Position numbers and translations under genes: made by a program
The notes under the pieces: generated by a model
The model's input: the letters and a program-made list of their open reading frames with translations, nothing else
What the model was told of the DNA's origin: nothing
Database searches by the model: none
Origin: Caryophanales bacterium UBA3668
GTDB lineage: Bacteria; Bacillota_I; Bacilli_A; RFN20; CAG-826
Length of the DNA stretch: 16,168 nucleotides
Assembly (NCBI GenBank): GCA_002373085.1
Contig: DFJP01000050.1
Coordinates: 1-16,168 of the forward strand
Direction of reading: 5' to 3'
Shown: in pieces, positions 6,767 through 14,749 of the stretch
How positions within the stretch are numbered: the first letter of the stretch is position 1
Layout of the letters: every line of letters begins with the position of its first letter

Positions 6767-7933
6767 CTATTCGCCTTCTTCTTCGTCAGAATCTGATTCG
6801 GATTGGGCAGCAGCTTTCTTAACTCTTAAGAAGCCTTTGTAGCCGATGACGTTACCACCAGTGAAGACAGATGCCTTATAGCAGATGATGCCATCTTTGA
6901 ATTTGTAATCAGTGGATTTAGCTACTTCAACACCACTGAAGATTGGGACTTCGTAGTTAGCTAATGGACCATAAGCGATACCATATTCACCGACTTGAGT
7001 ACTTTCAGCAGAGATTGCTTTACAGTGACTGGAGATGATGAATGGGATACCATCGATGGTTTTTGCCTTGTAGTCAACGTTATAGACTTTTCTGCCTTCA
7101 GCGGTTCTTAAACCAGCGAATGCACGTAAGTCATTCTTGTTGAGGATGAGAACACAGCCACCTTCGACTTCTTCATCACCGCCATAGGCGTAGACGATTT
7201 CATCTAAGGTATTTTCGTCAATTGCACTGAGTTCTAAGTCGACTGCATCAGCTAAGGCTTCACAGTTAGCAGAGAAGATGCCTTTGAAGGTGTTTGTGGT
7301 TCCTGCACCACGAAGGATTTGTTCGGAGATTTTCTTTCTTAAAGCGATATTAACACCCTTTAAAACTTCTCCTTGGTAATCGGCCGCTGGGAGTTTCTCT
7401 AACTCTTCGGTGATTTCTGCATAAGCAGTAACTTTGACTTTGGAGATTGTTAAATAGCCAAATTCTGGTTCTGCTGTGGTATAAGGATCACCTTCAGCAG
7501 TTAAACCACCAGTACCATGAGATTTCACAAAGGATTTCTTGTAGGTTTCGCCACCTTTTAGATTGACTGTGTGAACTTGGTCCACTAAAGTGGAAACTTC
7601 TCTAAATGGGTATGGTGTGATTTTGTCATCAACATGCTCTGGGAGTAAAACTCCATCAGCAGTAACGGTGACAGTTCTACCTTCTTTTAAGGCTTGACCA
7701 CGAGCTTCTAATTCAGCATTAGATTCTGTGGATTTGGTTTCAACAACGACATCTTGGACATCGAATTTGCCTCTCATAGCGAGTTTCTTTTCGATGGCCT
7801 TGCGTTCGTTGGTGAGTTCGTCTACTTCTTTATCGTAAGCAGATAATTTTTCGACATCGGATTCGGAATCAACTAAGCCACGGATTTCTTCAATACGTGC
7901 TTTGATTTCCTTTAAACGTAATTCAAGATTCAT
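6767..7933 (-). CDS. Major capsid protein, HK97 fold
   Basis: 388 residues. The ATG at 7931-7933 has GGAGG ten bases upstream. Residues 1-50 are strongly helical and charged (LRLKEIKARIEEIRGLV...), predicted coiled coil: the delta/scaffolding domain that the upstream protease removes during maturation. The capsid body follows from roughly residue 95, with E-loop/P-domain-like stretches such as KKSFVKSHGTGGLTAEGD, and YAEITEELEKLPAADYQ, then ILRGAGTTNTFKGIF, all typical of HK97-family capsids of Gram-positive siphoviruses. The last 20 residues are very acidic (QSESDSDEEEGE), beyond the usual family end. The protein self-assembles into the procapsid with the portal and protease; the adjacent upstream protease gene fits that pathway. 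Confidence 0.95.
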   Translation of the reverse strand: MNLELRLKEIKARIEEIRGLVDSESDVEKLSAYDKEVDELTNERKAIEKKLAMRGKFDVQDVVVETKSTESNAELEARGQALKEGRTVTVTADGVLLPEHVDDKITPYPFREVSTLVDQVHTVNLKGGETYKKSFVKSHGTGGLTAEGDPYTTAEPEFGYLTISKVKVTAYAEITEELEKLPAADYQGEVLKGVNIALRKKISEQILRGAGTTNTFKGIFSANCEALADAVDLELSAIDENTLDEIVYAYGGDEEVEGGCVLILNKNDLRAFAGLRTAEGRKVYNVDYKAKTIDGIPFIISSHCKAISAESTQVGEYGIAYGPLANYEVPIFSGVEVAKSTDYKFKDGIICYKASVFTGGNVIGYKGFLRVKKAAAQSESDSDEEEGE

Positions 7934-7947
7934 AAAATGAATTCCTC

Positions 7948-8550
7948 CTAGATTTTGGTTTTGATTTTTAGTCTCTTTACTAAGACTGTTCTACGTTCTA
8001 AGTTCTCTGCATCATCCAATGCCTTTAGTTCAGCATCCGCCAACTCTAAAGAGCGAGCACTTGCTTGGATAGAAGTTTGGTCGTAGGCAGGCAAGTCCAC
8101 AACACTTACATCAAAGAGCCTATCAATGCCTGTAATAGTTCTTTTTGGAAGCTTACCGCTTTTATCCCAGCTTTGACTTTTAACAGTGAAAGCAAATGAC
8201 ATCTTGTCTAATAGTCCAGCTTCGATACATTTGAAGATGTCTCTATTGCTGGTTGTGTCGATGAGTTCGGCATGGATTTTCAAGCCTTTTTCATCAACTT
8301 CTAAAGAAAGAGAACCATTTCTGGTCCTCGCAATAATGAGTGTGCTGTCGTTATGGTTATATTTAAACGGCACATCTTTCATATTTGTTTCTTTTAATGC
8401 TTGAGCATCAATGACTTCGGTAAAGCCGTGTTCTTCAGTGCCAATGAGCGTTTCCTCATTAAACACGATTGCATAGCCTTCCACTATCATCTTCTTGTTT
8501 TCTTCATCCGCTCTGCTCTCGAGAGATGAGAATCTAACTTCTTTATTCAT
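7948..8550 (-). CDS. Capsid maturation protease (HK97 prohead protease, U35/S78-type)
   Basis: 200 residues from the ATG at 8548-8550, which overlaps the portal stop by eight bases; GGAGG lies twelve bases upstream inside the portal gene. The frame extends to 8718 without a stop, but the added residues do not resemble the family. Conserved blocks are present: VEGYAIVFNEET near 23-34, the histidine in YNHN at residue 66, the serine in KMSFAF at residue 118, and DRLFDVSVVDLPAYDQTS near 143-160. H66 and S118 match the catalytic pair of herpesvirus-like phage proteases. The enzyme is packaged in the procapsid and cleaves the capsid delta domain and itself. The C-terminal 35 residues are charged and helical. 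It lies between portal and capsid genes as usual. Confidence 0.93.
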   Translation of the reverse strand: MNKEVRFSSLESRADEENKKMIVEGYAIVFNEETLIGTEEHGFTEVIDAQALKETNMKDVPFKYNHNDSTLIIARTRNGSLSLEVDEKGLKIHAELIDTTSNRDIFKCIEAGLLDKMSFAFTVKSQSWDKSGKLPKRTITGIDRLFDVSVVDLPAYDQTSIQASARSLELADAELKALDDAENLERRTVLVKRLKIKTKI

Positions 8551-9793
8551 CTTTGTCGATTTCCTCCTTGGATTTAGGTTTCTTAAAGAATTTATCAAGT
8601 TGATATTCGTTAGCTTTATCAGCATCAACATAGTTGAGTGATTGCAAACGTCTACTACCACCCTCAATAGGTTCAAAGCCAAGCAAGGCTCTGGATTCGT
8701 TGAGAGAAAGTATGCCAAGGCCCATCAACTTCTCGATGGCCTGGACTTTGGTATTCCATGAAGCATATTGAAGTCTTTCGGAATAAAAGATGATTTGTTC
8801 ACCTTTCTCTAACTGACCTCTAGTTAATAATGCTTTTGAGAATGCCTCTGATAAGGCAATTGCTATACCTTCAATAACTGATTCATAGAAAGCGTTATAT
8901 TCGTTTTCGTTGTACTTGTTATCAAAGATAGAGTCGCTGACACCAAAGTAAGAGATGATCTTCTTTTGTAAGAAAGTGAGTGTCGTACTGTCCACTAACT
9001 TTGGGTCAGTATTAAGCGGCACATAGTCACTCTTTAAATCAACAGGGACAATGGAACTGCCGCCATCACTAGTTGCTTCTTTTAAGGCATCATCAAACTC
9101 TTTCTTTTGAGCGGTTTTGTCTTTTTCAGATAAGATTCCATTTATTTTTAATAAACCTTTGATTTGGAAGCTTGTTTTAATTGCGTTATCCAAGCCCTGA
9201 AGGACGGAATCATTAATTTTGATTGTCTTTAGCAATGCGGCATGATCACTAATTGCACCATTACCGCCAAAGACATCGTTCATTCCATAGAATCTACGAA
9301 GATGAATAACGGACTCGTATGGAAGTGTGAAACCTTTTTTATCAGAAAAATAAAAGCGGAGATACATCGCTCCACTCTCATCTTTAAGGACCTCAACCGA
9401 TGTCGGTTTTAATGGCCATAGCTCTTTGAGCTCATAGGTTTCATAATCGTAAACTGGATAAATAAACGCATTGTTATTTAAGTAAAGAAGGGTCACAACT
9501 CGATAGATAAAATCGTAAGGTGTCATTAAAGGATTAGGTTGAAACTTGAGTAAATAACTTAAGTTACCATTCTTCTCTAACACCGTTTTATCATCTTGAG
9601 TTTTGACATATCTTGGCTTTAGCTTTGCTGCATGAGTAGCAATTCGATCAATGCAGATTTTCACCACATCGGACATGTTGATATTGTTTCCAAAGTCTTG
9701 AAAGATATCTAATGTCGATTTAAAGACTCGAGCATCATAGTTGACAGGAGTCACTACTTTTTTCTTGCGTTTAAAAATGTCAAAGAATGCCAT
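8543..9793 (-). CDS. Portal protein (HK97-type)
   Basis: 416 residues. The ATG at 9791-9793 has GGAGG five bases upstream and starts 10 bases after the large terminase stop. The protein begins MAFFDIFKRKKK and contains the family landmarks: the DVVKICIDRIATHAAKLKP helix, NGNLSYLLKFQPNPLMTPYDFIYR, the VIHLRRFYGMNDVFGGNGAI block, and a C-terminal clip/crown region with a SDSIFDNKYNENEYNAFYES stretch and the LNESRALLGFEPIEGG motif common in phage portals. Twelve copies form the channel at one vertex through which the terminase pumps DNA and to which the connectors bind. Its length matches the usual 380-430 residues of this family. Confidence 0.96.
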   Translation of the reverse strand: MAFFDIFKRKKKVVTPVNYDARVFKSTLDIFQDFGNNINMSDVVKICIDRIATHAAKLKPRYVKTQDDKTVLEKNGNLSYLLKFQPNPLMTPYDFIYRVVTLLYLNNNAFIYPVYDYETYELKELWPLKPTSVEVLKDESGAMYLRFYFSDKKGFTLPYESVIHLRRFYGMNDVFGGNGAISDHAALLKTIKINDSVLQGLDNAIKTSFQIKGLLKINGILSEKDKTAQKKEFDDALKEATSDGGSSIVPVDLKSDYVPLNTDPKLVDSTTLTFLQKKIISYFGVSDSIFDNKYNENEYNAFYESVIEGIAIALSEAFSKALLTRGQLEKGEQIIFYSERLQYASWNTKVQAIEKLMGLGILSLNESRALLGFEPIEGGSRRLQSLNYVDADKANEYQLDKFFKKPKSKEEIDKDE

Positions 9794-9802
9794 AGCTACC
9801 TC

Positions 9803-11443
9803 CTAACTAATTAAATTCTCGTAGTCTGTCTTGTATCGAGTAAGGACGGCATAGGCGATAATCAACGCTACGCATCCATCGATTCTTTTTAATTTGCTGT
9901 TTAGCTTGCTAGGTTGAATGTTTCCATTAACGTCAACCTTAGCTTGCGTATTTGCTATATTCCATTTAAGGATTGGGTTATTGTCATAAATGACTAGTTT
10001 GTTTTTAAGGTCACCCTCTAGCTGTTTCATAGGTTCAGATAAGGTGTAAACACCCTGCCTTACTTTTTCCATTGTGAATCCAGCATCTTCCATCTCTTTA
10101 ACCCAATAAAGTGAACCCCATGGGTCGTAGCCTATAAAAATGGGTCTAATACCATATTCTCTCACCATTTGGATGAACCATTCGGTGACATGATGGAAGT
10201 CGTTTTGATTACCGTTAGTTAAAGTGATTAATCCCTTTTTAACCCAAACATCATATGGAATCTTATCTTCCTCCACTCTCTTTTTGACTAATTCGCTAGG
10301 CATAAAGAAATGTGGAAGAACATACTTCTTACCGTTTTTGATAATAAGCAAGACTGCTGCGGTCAAGTCTGTCGTAGCAGATAAATCAACTCCACCAATC
10401 GCGTAGCTGTCTCTAATCTCGGACATCTTATACATGGTTTCATTGTTAAGCTCGTCAAAGGTGAGCCATGAACCGCTATCGATTTGTTTGATATTAAAGT
10501 CTTTGCAAAGCATCGTGACTTTAGTGGCTAGGTCATTCCTAGCTTTATTCATAATGTCTTCAAAATAAGACTTTGTCTTTATTGTTCCTAAACTAGGATT
10601 AGACTTTTGCCAAGATGATGGGTCTTCAAATACCTCATCAATAGAATCTTGTGTGTAGAGCCAAGGGAGGACATGCTCATCTTGGATTTCACCTTTAATC
10701 ATTTTCCTGACATAGGCTAATTTGTTATCTAGGAAACCGTCCACCACCGTGCCTTGGGTAGTGATGATAAAGATTAACGGATTAACTTTTGTAGATTGTG
10801 ATTGTTTAATAGCATCGTAGACTTTTGAGTCTACCATTCCCCACGCTTCATCTATGCAACCGACTTCTATGTTGTAGCCGTCTTTATTTTTAGATTGAGC
10901 GGAGAGCTTTTTAATTTTGTTTTTGTTTTTCGGAGAATAGATGTAGAAAATATTCTTTTTCGAACGTTTTTCGTTGCGGAGAGCTTTGCTCTGTTCACGC
11001 ATGTTATTAATCTCCTCAAACAAAATGGACGCCTGATCATTCGTGTTGCTTGCACATACGATGTCGGTTCCACCTTTAGATAAGAAGAATTCCGCCAAGT
11101 CGATTCCGGCGACAAACGTGGTTTTTCCATTCTTTCGAGCAATAAGCAATAATGCTTCGTTAAATCTTCTTAGACCGGTCTCTGCCATTTTGAAACCGTA
11201 TGCACACTCTAGGAAGGCTTTTTCCCATAACTCTAAAATGAATGGCTGTCCATTGAATGGCGATTTAGTGTGCTTACAAAACCTCTCAATAAATTCGATT
11301 CTTATTTGTCCTGGTCTTTCGTCATAGACATAACGAGGATTATTCAAATCGTCTTTTAAGCGTTTTAAGACACTTTTTAGTTCTTGACCAGCAATTGTGC
11401 GGCCTGACTCTATTTCGTCGATATAGGCTAGTAAGAAACTCAT
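9803..11443 (-). CDS. Terminase large subunit (ATPase-nuclease)
   Basis: 546 residues; the ATG at 11441-11443 overlaps the stop of the small upstream gene (ATGA), so translation is probably coupled; the ribosome site is weak. The ATPase domain shows a Walker A-like RKNGKTT at residues 103-109, Walker B VGCIDEA with D198 and E199, and coupling motif TTQG at 228-231. The nuclease domain has the acidic residues D353 (GGVDLSATTDL), D440 (IGYDPWG) and D522 (KRIDGC). These are the hallmarks of Terminase_1/YmfN-like large subunits of cos-type Gram-positive siphoviruses. The enzyme cuts concatemeric phage DNA and drives it into the procapsid through the portal encoded next. All key residues are present, so it looks functional. 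Confidence 0.97.
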   Translation of the reverse strand: MSFLLAYIDEIESGRTIAGQELKSVLKRLKDDLNNPRYVYDERPGQIRIEFIERFCKHTKSPFNGQPFILELWEKAFLECAYGFKMAETGLRRFNEALLLIARKNGKTTFVAGIDLAEFFLSKGGTDIVCASNTNDQASILFEEINNMREQSKALRNEKRSKKNIFYIYSPKNKNKIKKLSAQSKNKDGYNIEVGCIDEAWGMVDSKVYDAIKQSQSTKVNPLIFIITTQGTVVDGFLDNKLAYVRKMIKGEIQDEHVLPWLYTQDSIDEVFEDPSSWQKSNPSLGTIKTKSYFEDIMNKARNDLATKVTMLCKDFNIKQIDSGSWLTFDELNNETMYKMSEIRDSYAIGGVDLSATTDLTAAVLLIIKNGKKYVLPHFFMPSELVKKRVEEDKIPYDVWVKKGLITLTNGNQNDFHHVTEWFIQMVREYGIRPIFIGYDPWGSLYWVKEMEDAGFTMEKVRQGVYTLSEPMKQLEGDLKNKLVIYDNNPILKWNIANTQAKVDVNGNIQPSKLNSKLKRIDGCVALIIAYAVLTRYKTDYENLIS

Positions 11444-11619
11444 TCTACGGTATCTTCCGCTTCTGGTTTAGGCACCGGAATCTCGTGATAATGAATTTCA
11501 GAGTCCTTTTTACCTAAAACAAGCTTTTTGCCTAAGATAGAACCATCAGTGACACTTTGGATAACACAGCCATCTTTTGCGACTAAAATCCTTAGTCCTT
11601 TTTCTTCAATGATTTCCAT
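11440..11619 (-). CDS. Small uncharacterised phage protein (59 aa)
   Basis: A 59-residue frame from the ATG at 11617-11619 to the TGA at 11440-11442, which overlaps the large terminase start as ATGA. GGAGG lies eight bases upstream, within the end of the LRR protein gene; another ATG at 11621-11623 overlaps that gene's stop but gives only five codons. The sequence starts MEIIEEKGLRILVAKDGCVI, has a short beta-rich core ending KKLVLGKKDSEIHYHEIP, and a Pro/Glu-rich acidic tail. Small proteins of this style accompany tail fibre or LRR adhesin genes in Gram-positive phages; a chaperone or accessory role for the preceding protein is inference. Tight coupling on both sides argues that it is a real gene. 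I do not recognise a named family. Confidence 0.75.
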   Translation of the reverse strand: MEIIEEKGLRILVAKDGCVIQSVTDGSILGKKLVLGKKDSEIHYHEIPVPKPEAEDTVE

Positions 11620-11622
11620 ACA

Positions 11623-13095
11623 TTATTCCTCCGGCACTAAACTGAATGTTCTATTGGTTCCTACGTTGTTATTAGAGTAGGTCTTAAGTTTGACTTGACT
11701 GACTTCACCACTGCTGAGGATGATAACACCTGTATCGTTGATGACTTCGTTAACTGGTACAGGCATAAAGTTGCCCCATGCACTTGGGATGTAATCACCA
11801 CCAGAGATATCAATCTTAAATGTTGTTTCAGAGAGATATTCGTACGTGAAGTTAACAGCATTGCCTGTACAACTGATGCAGCCAATACCGGAGCCAAACT
11901 CTAAGTCGATTGAAATCGAGTTGTTTTCATAATGTAAACACTTACCAGCAAGAGGATCATTACCACCAACGATGCCGATGGACCAGTTCTTACTAGTAGC
12001 AATTGCTATGTCCTCAGCTTCTAATCTGTCATAGACAGTTTGATGGATTGAGATAACCTTAGATGCTGCACCAGATAAGTCTTTTAAGTTTCTAAACATT
12101 TGAATAACTGATTCTCTGGTTAATGAGGTGCAGTTACCAAAGTTCGCATTAACATTAAAATTGCTTTGTAATGTAATCTTGCTTAATACAGGACAATCTT
12201 GAATAGCTTCTAAAGGAATAGGCACGTTAATTGTGTTAGGGAACCAAACCTCATTTAAAAGAGGACAGTTTTTAATAACTGCAGTGCCACCACTAAAGGA
12301 TGTCAATCTATCTGGTAAATAAAGCTTTTTAAGATTTGGAATACTCCAGAATGCATAGCTCGAGAGCATTCTTAAATTTGAGTTAGCACCAAAGGTGACT
12401 ATTTCGCATCCACAAAAACCTAAATTGTATTGCCCCCAGCTCGAGAGCGATGAAGGGAACTCAATATCACCCAAGTTTTCAATACGGTATAAAGCACTAT
12501 TTTCGAGCGTGGCCAATTGACTACCAGGTTCAAACTCAATATGCGTACAACCACTTTGATAAAAAGCATGTGCCTTAATAGTTGTAACTGTATAAGGAAC
12601 GGTCACTGCGAATTCGTTAGTGGCCTCTGCTAAGAAATTGGTTGTGATAAAACTAACTCCTTCAGGGATTTCAAAGTGATCAAATGTTCCTTCAACAAGT
12701 TGAGAAAGTAAAGCGAACTCCTCTGATGTATGAATAATCCCTAAGTTTCCTTTAAGGACTGTGGCCACTATTGGTTCAGAAGCATAGATGTAATTAGCGG
12801 TAATTGTGCTATCGCTATTAGCGACTTCATCACATGCAATAAAGCTCATCTCCCAAGCACCTTCATAAGCTGTAATTGCTTTTGGGATTTCAAATTCGTT
12901 ATTGTGAACCCTATAAAGATAAGTGGCTCTAGCGTGAGTGAATTTTAAGTAATGATATGTGCTATCAATCTCTGTATCCACATCAAACAAGAGTTTTACT
13001 CTTTTAGATTCACGATAGACGGATATTTCAAATGGTTCTACATCTGAAGTTAGTTTGCCATCTTTACCAACGTGAATATTAATTTCATATGCCAT
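11623..13095 (-). CDS. BspA-type leucine-rich repeat protein with fibre-like N-terminus, probable receptor-binding/adhesin
   Basis: 490 residues, from the ATG at 13093-13095 with GGAGG nine bases upstream formed by the end of the small terminase gene. Residues 1-120 are beta-rich (VKLLFDVDTEIDSTYHYLKF, then YLYRVHNNEFEIPKAIT) and resemble the N-terminal attachment domain of baseplate upper or fibre proteins (BppU-like). Residues about 140-330 form irregular LRR_5/BspA repeats with recurrent I-x-F-P/L-Y-L-P strand motifs. The segment NCTSLTRESVIQMFRNLKDL followed by a KNW turn (about 321-371) is the usual ending of such LRR arrays in gut phage and surface proteins. Residues 385-490 are a further beta domain. 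No signal peptide, sortase motif or membrane segment is present, so it is not a normal surface adhesin; a virion fibre is the better reading. Its place between terS and terL is unusual. Confidence 0.78.
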   Translation of the reverse strand: MAYEINIHVGKDGKLTSDVEPFEISVYRESKRVKLLFDVDTEIDSTYHYLKFTHARATYLYRVHNNEFEIPKAITAYEGAWEMSFIACDEVANSDSTITANYIYASEPIVATVLKGNLGIIHTSEEFALLSQLVEGTFDHFEIPEGVSFITTNFLAEATNEFAVTVPYTVTTIKAHAFYQSGCTHIEFEPGSQLATLENSALYRIENLGDIEFPSSLSSWGQYNLGFCGCEIVTFGANSNLRMLSSYAFWSIPNLKKLYLPDRLTSFSGGTAVIKNCPLLNEVWFPNTINVPIPLEAIQDCPVLSKITLQSNFNVNANFGNCTSLTRESVIQMFRNLKDLSGAASKVISIHQTVYDRLEAEDIAIATSKNWSIGIVGGNDPLAGKCLHYENNSISIDLEFGSGIGCISCTGNAVNFTYEYLSETTFKIDISGGDYIPSAWGNFMPVPVNEVINDTGVIILSSGEVSQVKLKTYSNNNVGTNRTFSLVPEE

Positions 13096-13100
13096 TTGAG

Positions 13101-13430
13101 CTATCCTCCTATGCTATTCATAAACGCATCAAACTCATCATCTTCATCAATGACGTTCTTACCCATGATTGAATTGAGAGTTTTGATTGCGGCTTGATAT
13201 ACAGTGAATGAAGTAAGAAAAGTTTTATAAGGAACTGATTGACGATAGTTTCCTTTGGAAGATTTTTGAACCGCTCCCACTATTCTTATTTCGTTTTCAA
13301 GTCTATCTAATTGGACTTTAAGAAAAGCTGCCTTTTTGAGCAGCTCGTCTACTAGTTTTGTTTTTGATTCGTCGACATCCTTAAATAAAGAAAGAAGTCG
13401 CTCGTATTCTTTTGTAACACTGGATGTCAT
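13101..13430 (-). CDS. Terminase small subunit (P27-like)
   Basis: 109 residues from the ATG at 13428-13430 with GGAGG five bases upstream. It is almost wholly helical: helix YERLLSLFKDVDES, a long charged helix around KLVDELLKKAAFLKVQLDRL, then a basic linker (SSKGNYRQSVPYKTF), a helix around YQAAIKTLNSIMG and an acidic tail (DEDDEFDAF). This layout, with a Y-x-x-A-I-K-x-L helix and an acidic C-terminus, fits short P27/Terminase_4 small subunits, which bind the cos or pac site and bring it to the large subunit. An N-terminal helix-turn-helix is not evident. The gene is preceded by the GC-rich candidate cos region and an HNH gene. It is separated from the large subunit gene by the LRR protein and a small gene, unlike the usual adjacent arrangement. 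Confidence 0.82.
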   Translation of the reverse strand: MTSSVTKEYERLLSLFKDVDESKTKLVDELLKKAAFLKVQLDRLENEIRIVGAVQKSSKGNYRQSVPYKTFLTSFTVYQAAIKTLNSIMGKNVIDEDDEFDAFMNSIGG

Positions 13431-13569
13431 GGCTTCCTCCTATTTTATTTTGGCCCCACTGAAATCTGAGTTTTTGAAAATTTCGGCCTCGCGTTTTTCT
13501 GAGGTCGGGCGCATCGGTACTTTAAAAAAGTAAATGGACTCGACCCGGGCGGGGGTAAATTTATTTTTT
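13431..13569. other. Candidate cos region between HNH and small terminase genes
   Basis: A 139-bp non-coding gap with the only strongly GC-rich block of the window, ACCCGGGCGGGGGT at 13543-13556, an imperfect two-fold symmetric sequence centred on GC. It is flanked on the left by AT-only sequence and a T-run at 13563-13571. A second GC-rich piece, GTCGGGCGC (13504-13512), follows an inverted pair CCTC/GAGG at about 13486-13503. HNH - cos - terS is a known order in Gram-positive cos phages, where HNH and terminase act together at cos. The exact nick positions cannot be seen from sequence alone. Confidence 0.55.
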
Positions 13570-13860
13570 TTAGAATGGTTTTAAGTTTCCATCGCTGTCA
13601 AACTGACTGGCCTTCTTCTTAAAACGATTATGGCTAGCGTTGTGGCATTCACGACAAAGGTATTCGAGGTTATCAGGATTAAGTGTGATGTTTGGGTCGT
13701 TGATGTTATCAGGTGTTAAGGCTACCTTATGATGAACCTCTTCCCCTATCGCACCACATTTCTCACACCTACCATTGCACGCTGCTATCTTTTGCTGCCT
13801 AGCTAAGAGCCAAGCACTACTCCTATAGAAGCGGTTAATAGCAGCACACTTATTTAGCAC
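13570..13860 (-). CDS. HNH endonuclease, DNA packaging-associated
   Basis: 96 residues from a GTG at 13858-13860, overlapping the end of the methionine adenosyltransferase gene by 11 bases; the ribosome site is weak and no internal ATG offers an alternative. The protein has a full zinc-braced HNH (bba-metal) fold signature: C32-x2-C35, the HH pair at 43-44, N64, and C69-x2-C72-H73 with H77. This is the small HK97 gp74-like group in which HNH protein and terminase cooperate in cleavage at cos. Its place next to the candidate cos region and small terminase supports that role. A homing endonuclease or a restriction-type nuclease is less likely because the gene is a single compact domain inside the packaging module. 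Confidence 0.92.
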   Translation of the reverse strand: MLNKCAAINRFYRSSAWLLARQQKIAACNGRCEKCGAIGEEVHHKVALTPDNINDPNITLNPDNLEYLCRECHNASHNRFKKKASQFDSDGNLKPF

Positions 13861-14644
13861 GAACTAAACCCCATTCACCAAAGCGACGAAACCCGCCAAC
13901 AGATTTAATGTAGTTTCTAGCGATTTCGACGATTTCACTATATGGTTTACCATCGACATATTCATCACCAATGGCACAACTTAGCTCAACGACCTTATTT
14001 GTCTTTTGGGCTTTTAAGAAGACATAGATATTTATTGACACATCAGCTTTGCTGAGGTCTTTACCATGTAAGCCACCACCAGTGACTGAATCAGCCATAT
14101 CGCTGCCCAATTTTCTGTTAGTCGCTCCCGTATCCACAGCTTCCGTTCCTTGCCAGTTGCCAAGTGGATTTATAACAGCTTTTTTGAAAATCTTTTTTAA
14201 ATCGTCAGTATCTGCATTACTTTGACAGATAATAAGGCGGTTTTTATCTAAGACATATTTGCCATCAAAAGGATAGCCGCCGTAGATATCCTTAGCGATT
14301 TGAGTTAATTTCTTTTGTTCTTCGGTTAAAGGCACTCCACGGAATATGCCATTATCACCGCATCTAATCTTGCCTTGTTGATTAGCACTTAGAAGTGGAT
14401 CTTGTGGAACTTCCCTATAATCGACCTTGACCTTATGGCCAACAATCTCAAATACGGCCTTTTTAATTTCTTTCTTATTTAATTTCACGCTTGTTTCCGC
14501 GATTATATGACATTTGCCATGTCCAAGAAGGACTTCCACTGCTATTCGTGGATTCTTTTCTTTGCTATATGCCATATCTACCAAAGCACCAGCAATTGTG
14601 TCGCAAAGCTTATCTGGATGCTTAGGATTTACTTTTTCAAACAT
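13850..14644 (-). CDS. Miniature S-adenosylmethionine synthetase (phage-type methionine adenosyltransferase)
   Basis: 264 residues from the ATG at 14642-14644, GGAGG six bases upstream. It matches the MetK family, which makes SAM from ATP and methionine, but is far shorter than the usual 380-400 residues. Key blocks remain: HPDK at 9-12 (ATP), AETS with E50 (acidic residue of the GEIT block), CGDNG with D97, INPLGNW near 158-164, VDTGATNRK with D171, R177 and K178, and GGGLHGKDLSKAD with K195, K199 and D201 (phosphate and methionine site). The C-terminal GFRRFGEWG resembles the family's last GHFGR-like motif. The stretch between the central block and the C-terminus is cut back, as are parts of domain 1. 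Enzyme activity is therefore plausible but not certain. It is the first phage gene after the host metQ; no DNA methyltransferase that would use SAM is in view. Confidence 0.85.
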   Translation of the reverse strand: MFEKVNPKHPDKLCDTIAGALVDMAYSKEKNPRIAVEVLLGHGKCHIIAETSVKLNKKEIKKAVFEIVGHKVKVDYREVPQDPLLSANQQGKIRCGDNGIFRGVPLTEEQKKLTQIAKDIYGGYPFDGKYVLDKNRLIICQSNADTDDLKKIFKKAVINPLGNWQGTEAVDTGATNRKLGSDMADSVTGGGLHGKDLSKADVSINIYVFLKAQKTNKVVELSCAIGDEYVDGKPYSEIVEIARNYIKSVGGFRRFGEWGLVRAK

Positions 14645-14671
14645 AGTTTGCCTCCTTTTTGTTAATTTTGC

Positions 14672-14702
14672 CTATACTGAATAATCTTATTATTGAGTAT
14701 AG
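14672..14702. repeat. 31-bp palindrome upstream of the phage-type metK gene
   Basis: CTATACT-G-AATAA, a five-base loop, then TTATT-G-AGTATAG: twelve of thirteen arm positions match. It lies 28 bases before the metK start and is not followed by a T-run in either direction, so it is better read as an operator-like dyad than as a terminator. Both arms contain TATACT or its complement, close to a -10 hexamer, but no convincing -35 lies at proper spacing. Confidence 0.5.
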
Positions 14703-14706
14703 AGGT

Positions 14707-14728
14707 AAAAAGGCCCCTAAAAATGGGG
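14707..14728 (-). terminator. Possible intrinsic terminator downstream of metQ
   Basis: On the minus strand CCCC - seven-base loop - GGGG is followed by CC and five T residues (14707-14711). The stem is only four GC pairs, so it is weak, but it stands after the larger hairpin and before the phage genes, where the met operon should end. Confidence 0.4.
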
Positions 14729-14749
14729 TAAAAATACTATTTTCATAGG

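Noticed and set aside
8551..8718. N-terminal extension of the capsid protease frame
   Set aside because: Would overlap the portal gene by 176 bases; the family-like sequence begins at MNKEVRF and a ribosome site supports the ATG at 8550.
10867..11142. Minus-strand 91-codon frame inside the large terminase gene
   Set aside because: Out of frame with the complete, motif-bearing terminase gene and without its own features.
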